Below the pieces are notes generated by a model. The model saw nothing but the letters and a program-made list of their open reading frames with translations. It did no database searches and was not told the origin of the DNA. A stretch of 64,000 bases of DNA from Spirosoma fluviale (lineage in GTDB: Bacteria; Bacteroidota; Bacteroidia; Cytophagales; Spirosomataceae), in contig NZ_OCNH01000009.1 in assembly GCF_900230225.1 (NCBI RefSeq), positions 186,001 to 250,000 on the forward strand, given 5' to 3'. Numbering within the stretch: the first letter of the stretch is position 1; each line of letters starts with the position of its first letter. Both the position numbers and the translations under genes were made by a program. Positions 61,728 to 64,000 of this stretch are shown one piece after another.

Positions 61728-62109
61728 TTAACGCCCGGAGTTGAGGGTAAGGTCTTCAAATTGAGTAGTTTGGCCAGTTTCGCCTTTTTCTGTTAAGCCT
61801 ACTCGTAATGCCCGATTCCAGGGCGGTAAATAAGTACCATCGATAGAACGCTCCCCAACGGGGATGAAGCGACTGCTCTTTCCCAGTTTCAAATTTCCAT
61901 ACCTCCAACTGCTTACCCAACATAAACATACCAATAGGGTTATCATCATCGCCAATAATGGGAAGGCCGTCAGCGGGTCCGGTCTTTTGCGTAAGTACGG
62001 TTGTTTGTGCAGTATAGTTGAGCGAATTGGTACGATGACCAATGTAGCTGCCAAACTTATTTGGCTGAGCACTTAACTGTAATTGGCCCTGTGTAGTTTT
62101 GATTAGTGG
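61728..62109 (-). pseudogene. Decayed fragment of a secreted sugar-enzyme-like domain, frameshifted
   Basis: On the minus strand, codons from 62109 down to about 61870 encode a protein-like stretch: KTTQGQLQLSAQPNKFGSYI, then GHRTNSLNYTAQTTVLTQKT, then GDDDNPIGMF and LEVWKFETGKEQ. Another frame then carries RFIPVGERSIDGTYLPPWNR and ALRVGLTEKGETGQTTQFED to the stop at 61728. Together they resemble the concanavalin-like C-terminal domain that follows some GH43-type or related secreted enzymes. A piece between the halves appears to be missing, and no start codon precedes it (an in-frame TGA lies at 62110-62112). The gene is therefore broken at both ends. Confidence 0.6.
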
Positions 62110-62190
62110 TCACTCTGAAATTTTCACTTTACGATTTACTCGAAAATCTATTTAATTTATATAGTTAACTTGTAGCATGGTTTAGTCATT

Positions 62191-63852
62191 ATGCTAAATT
62201 CTACTACGTTGAACAATCAATGCACCTTTTTAGCGGATGGTGGCGAGATGGGTACACTAATTCGCCAGTATGACTGGTCAAAAACCGAATTGGGTTTGCC
62301 TAATCAGTGGCCCTGTAGCCTTCGTACTACGTTAAGCCTTCTGCTCAAGTCAAGAGTACCCATGTTTTTGCTTTGGGGAAACGACCTTATCTGCTTTTAT
62401 AATGATGCTTATCGCCCCATTCTTGGTATAAAAGAGAAACACATCGATCCTCTTGGCAAACCGGGCGTTGATGTCTGGCCTGCAATACAGCCTATTACCA
62501 GTGTACAGGTTGATACCGTCCTTACTAATGGAGAGGCTGTCTGGAGTGAAGCGCAATTAGTCTCTTACTCCCGAAATGGCAAGAAAGAAGACCTATATTG
62601 TACGTTTGACTATACCCCTGTTCCAGACGATTCAGGGGTGCCGACGGGCGTATTAGTGACGTGTGCAGAAGAGACCAGACAGGCCATAGAAGAAGCCGAA
62701 GCTACGCTGCGAGGAGCAATCGAACTGGCTGAGTTAGGCACCTGGCAGATCGACCTGGCCACGTCTACCTTATACTACTCAGAGCGGTTGCGAGGATGGT
62801 TTGGCATCGGCAGCGATGAGATTATTACGCCCGAACGCGCCTATCGACCCGTTCGGGAGGTTGATCGCCCCCGAGTAAGAGCAGCTATTGCTCAGGCACT
62901 GGCACCCGGTACCAACGGAGTCTATGACATTGAATATACTCTTGATCCAAACGAAGCCGGGCATGAGCGTGTACTTCACATACTCGGAAGAACGTTTTAT
63001 AACGAAAAAGGCGAACCATATAAGCTAAGTGGCACGGCACAGGATGTTACCAAACAGAGACGAGTACAGCAGGAACTTGAACGACAGGTTCAGGAGCGTA
63101 CCCGACAGTTGCAGACGCTGATTGTAGATCTGGAACGGTCAAACGCCAATCTGCAACAGTTTGCCTATGTAGCCAGCCACGATTTACAGGAGCCTCTGCG
63201 AAAGGTTCAGGCATTTGGCGACATTCTCAAAGCACAATACGGCAGTCAGCTAAACGAAGGAGTCGATTACCTAGAGCGAATGCAGAACGCGGCTACCCGA
63301 ATGTCTGTCTTAATCAAGGACCTGCTGACATTTTCCCGCATTGCTACCCGGCAAAACACAACAACACCCGTATCGCTTAACGACGTTCTGAGCATAGTGT
63401 TGACCGATCTGGAGTTAGTTATTCAGGAAACGGGTGCGATTGTTGAGGTAGCCAACCTGCCGACGATTGTTGGCGATAAATTACAGTTAACCCAGCTTTT
63501 CCAAAACCTGCTTAGTAATTCCCTGAAATTCTGCCAATCAACGGTCCAGGCCCGTATACAAGTAACCAGCCAGTGGTTGGACGACGGGGACTTACCCACG
63601 CTTACCGATACTGCTCATGAGGCAACAGCCTACTACCGGATCGATGTTATTGACAACGGAATCGGGTTTGACCCCAAGTATGTAGATCGAATTTTTGAGT
63701 TGTTCCAGCGGTTACACAGCAAAAATGAATACGCCGGAACAGGTATTGGTCTGGCCATCTGCGAAAAGGTAGTAGCTAACCACGGCGGGTTCATTACAGC
63801 TACCAGCCAACCCGGTCTGGGAGCAACGTTCAGCGTGTATTTACCCACTTAA
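62191..63852 (+). CDS. Cytosolic PAS-domain sensor histidine kinase
   Basis: A 553-residue protein without membrane segments. A first PAS-like domain (about 45-160, MFLLWGNDLICFYNDAYRPILG) is followed by a PAS_3-type domain (about 175-290, TLRGAIELAELGTWQIDLATSTLYYS). A coiled linker (QQELERQVQERTRQLQTL) leads to the HisKA domain with His330 in ASHDLQEPLRK. The HATPase domain has N-box LTQLFQNLLSNSLKF, G1 box DNGIGFD and G2 box GTGIGLAI. It autophosphorylates on His330 and passes the phosphate to a response regulator, which is not in this window. It is transcribed away from the AT-rich island. The input signal is unknown. Confidence 0.92.
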   Translation: MLNSTTLNNQCTFLADGGEMGTLIRQYDWSKTELGLPNQWPCSLRTTLSLLLKSRVPMFLLWGNDLICFYNDAYRPILGIKEKHIDPLGKPGVDVWPAIQPITSVQVDTVLTNGEAVWSEAQLVSYSRNGKKEDLYCTFDYTPVPDDSGVPTGVLVTCAEETRQAIEEAEATLRGAIELAELGTWQIDLATSTLYYSERLRGWFGIGSDEIITPERAYRPVREVDRPRVRAAIAQALAPGTNGVYDIEYTLDPNEAGHERVLHILGRTFYNEKGEPYKLSGTAQDVTKQRRVQQELERQVQERTRQLQTLIVDLERSNANLQQFAYVASHDLQEPLRKVQAFGDILKAQYGSQLNEGVDYLERMQNAATRMSVLIKDLLTFSRIATRQNTTTPVSLNDVLSIVLTDLELVIQETGAIVEVANLPTIVGDKLQLTQLFQNLLSNSLKFCQSTVQARIQVTSQWLDDGDLPTLTDTAHEATAYYRIDVIDNGIGFDPKYVDRIFELFQRLHSKNEYAGTGIGLAICEKVVANHGGFITATSQPGLGATFSVYLPT

Positions 63853-63898
63853 CTCAGGTAATCTTCTCTGGTTAAGGGCTGGTTAAACGTTGGGTCAG

Positions 63899-64000
63899 CT
63901 AATCCGCGTCTTCATTAGTTTCCTCGTGGTAGGGTGTGCCTGTCGTAACAGTGCCACCACTGGTCCACAGCCCACCACCCTGTTCGCCATCATTCTTGGT
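63899..64000 (-). CDS. C-terminal end of an unidentified protein (cut by window edge)
   Basis: An open minus-strand frame enters from the right edge and ends with TAG at 63899-63901. The 33 visible residues run from TKNDGEQGGG through LWTSGGTVTTGTP to YHEETNEDAD. The tail is Gly/Thr-rich, then acidic. It converges on the histidine kinase gene 46 bp away. Too little is present to name a family. Confidence 0.5.
   Translation of the reverse strand, partial: TKNDGEQGGGLWTSGGTVTTGTPYHEETNEDAD

Noticed and set aside
61728..62072. 114-residue minus-strand frame read as an intact gene
   Set aside because: Only its second half looks like protein of a known type; the matching first half is in another frame, so a broken gene fits better.

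Overview
The window looks like a chromosome segment from a member of the Bacteroidota, most likely a Spirosoma-like Cytophagales bacterium (inference). The evidence is four SusC/SusD pairs, Bacteroides-type ECF sigma/FecR switches coupled to STN-domain SusC receptors, weak ribosome binding sites, promoter-like TTTG...TAnnTTTG motifs, and many secreted carbohydrate-active enzymes. There are no rRNA or tRNA genes, no transposases and no CRISPR array.

Region 1 (1-17223) is a sugar module. It has two xylose-isomerase-like TIM-barrel proteins, a secreted GH36-type alpha-galactosidase, an ECF sigma/FecR/SusC/SusD transducer-transporter set, a convergent AraC regulator, a second GH36-type enzyme, a PhyH-type dioxygenase, an MFS sugar porter and a secreted ThuA-domain protein. 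Region 2 (17247-38459) resembles a ribose/nucleoside scavenging locus. It has an orphan ECF sigma factor, a helical protein of unknown function, ribokinase, an ADP-ribosylglycohydrolase-like protein, a GRP/RhaT-like sugar transporter, a second ECF sigma/FecR pair, two tandem SusC/SusD pairs, an apparently Tat-exported pyruvyl-transferase-like protein, a secreted nucleoside hydrolase and a divergent IclR regulator. Region 3 (38807-55869) looks like a utilisation locus for a uronate-containing polysaccharide: SusC/SusD, two paralogous secreted clan GH-A hydrolases at its two ends, a sodium:solute symporter, SDR, RraA-like protein, two heparinase II/III-type lyases, a VOC protein and a zinc alcohol dehydrogenase, many with overlapping start and stop codons.

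Region 4 (55870-62190) differs sharply. It is visibly AT-rich and begins with about 1.95 kb that holds no convincing gene. A perfect 22-bp palindrome overlaps a good promoter match just upstream of a two-gene operon encoding a large dynamin-like GTPase and a smaller TRAFAC-type GTPase. A 57-residue small ORF and a decayed fragment of a secreted sugar-enzyme domain follow. This looks like an acquired island and is the best candidate for an undescribed system. The window ends with a cytosolic PAS-domain histidine kinase and the tail of a convergent gene.

Several families of long palindromic elements lie between genes (10533-10634, 19312-19430, 14806-14922, 43849-43996, 48613-48668, 51264-51395). 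Some supply the stop codon of the neighbouring gene, and a GC-rich micro-motif, CCGCnCCGGCG, is nested in three sites inside these elements and in one coding region.
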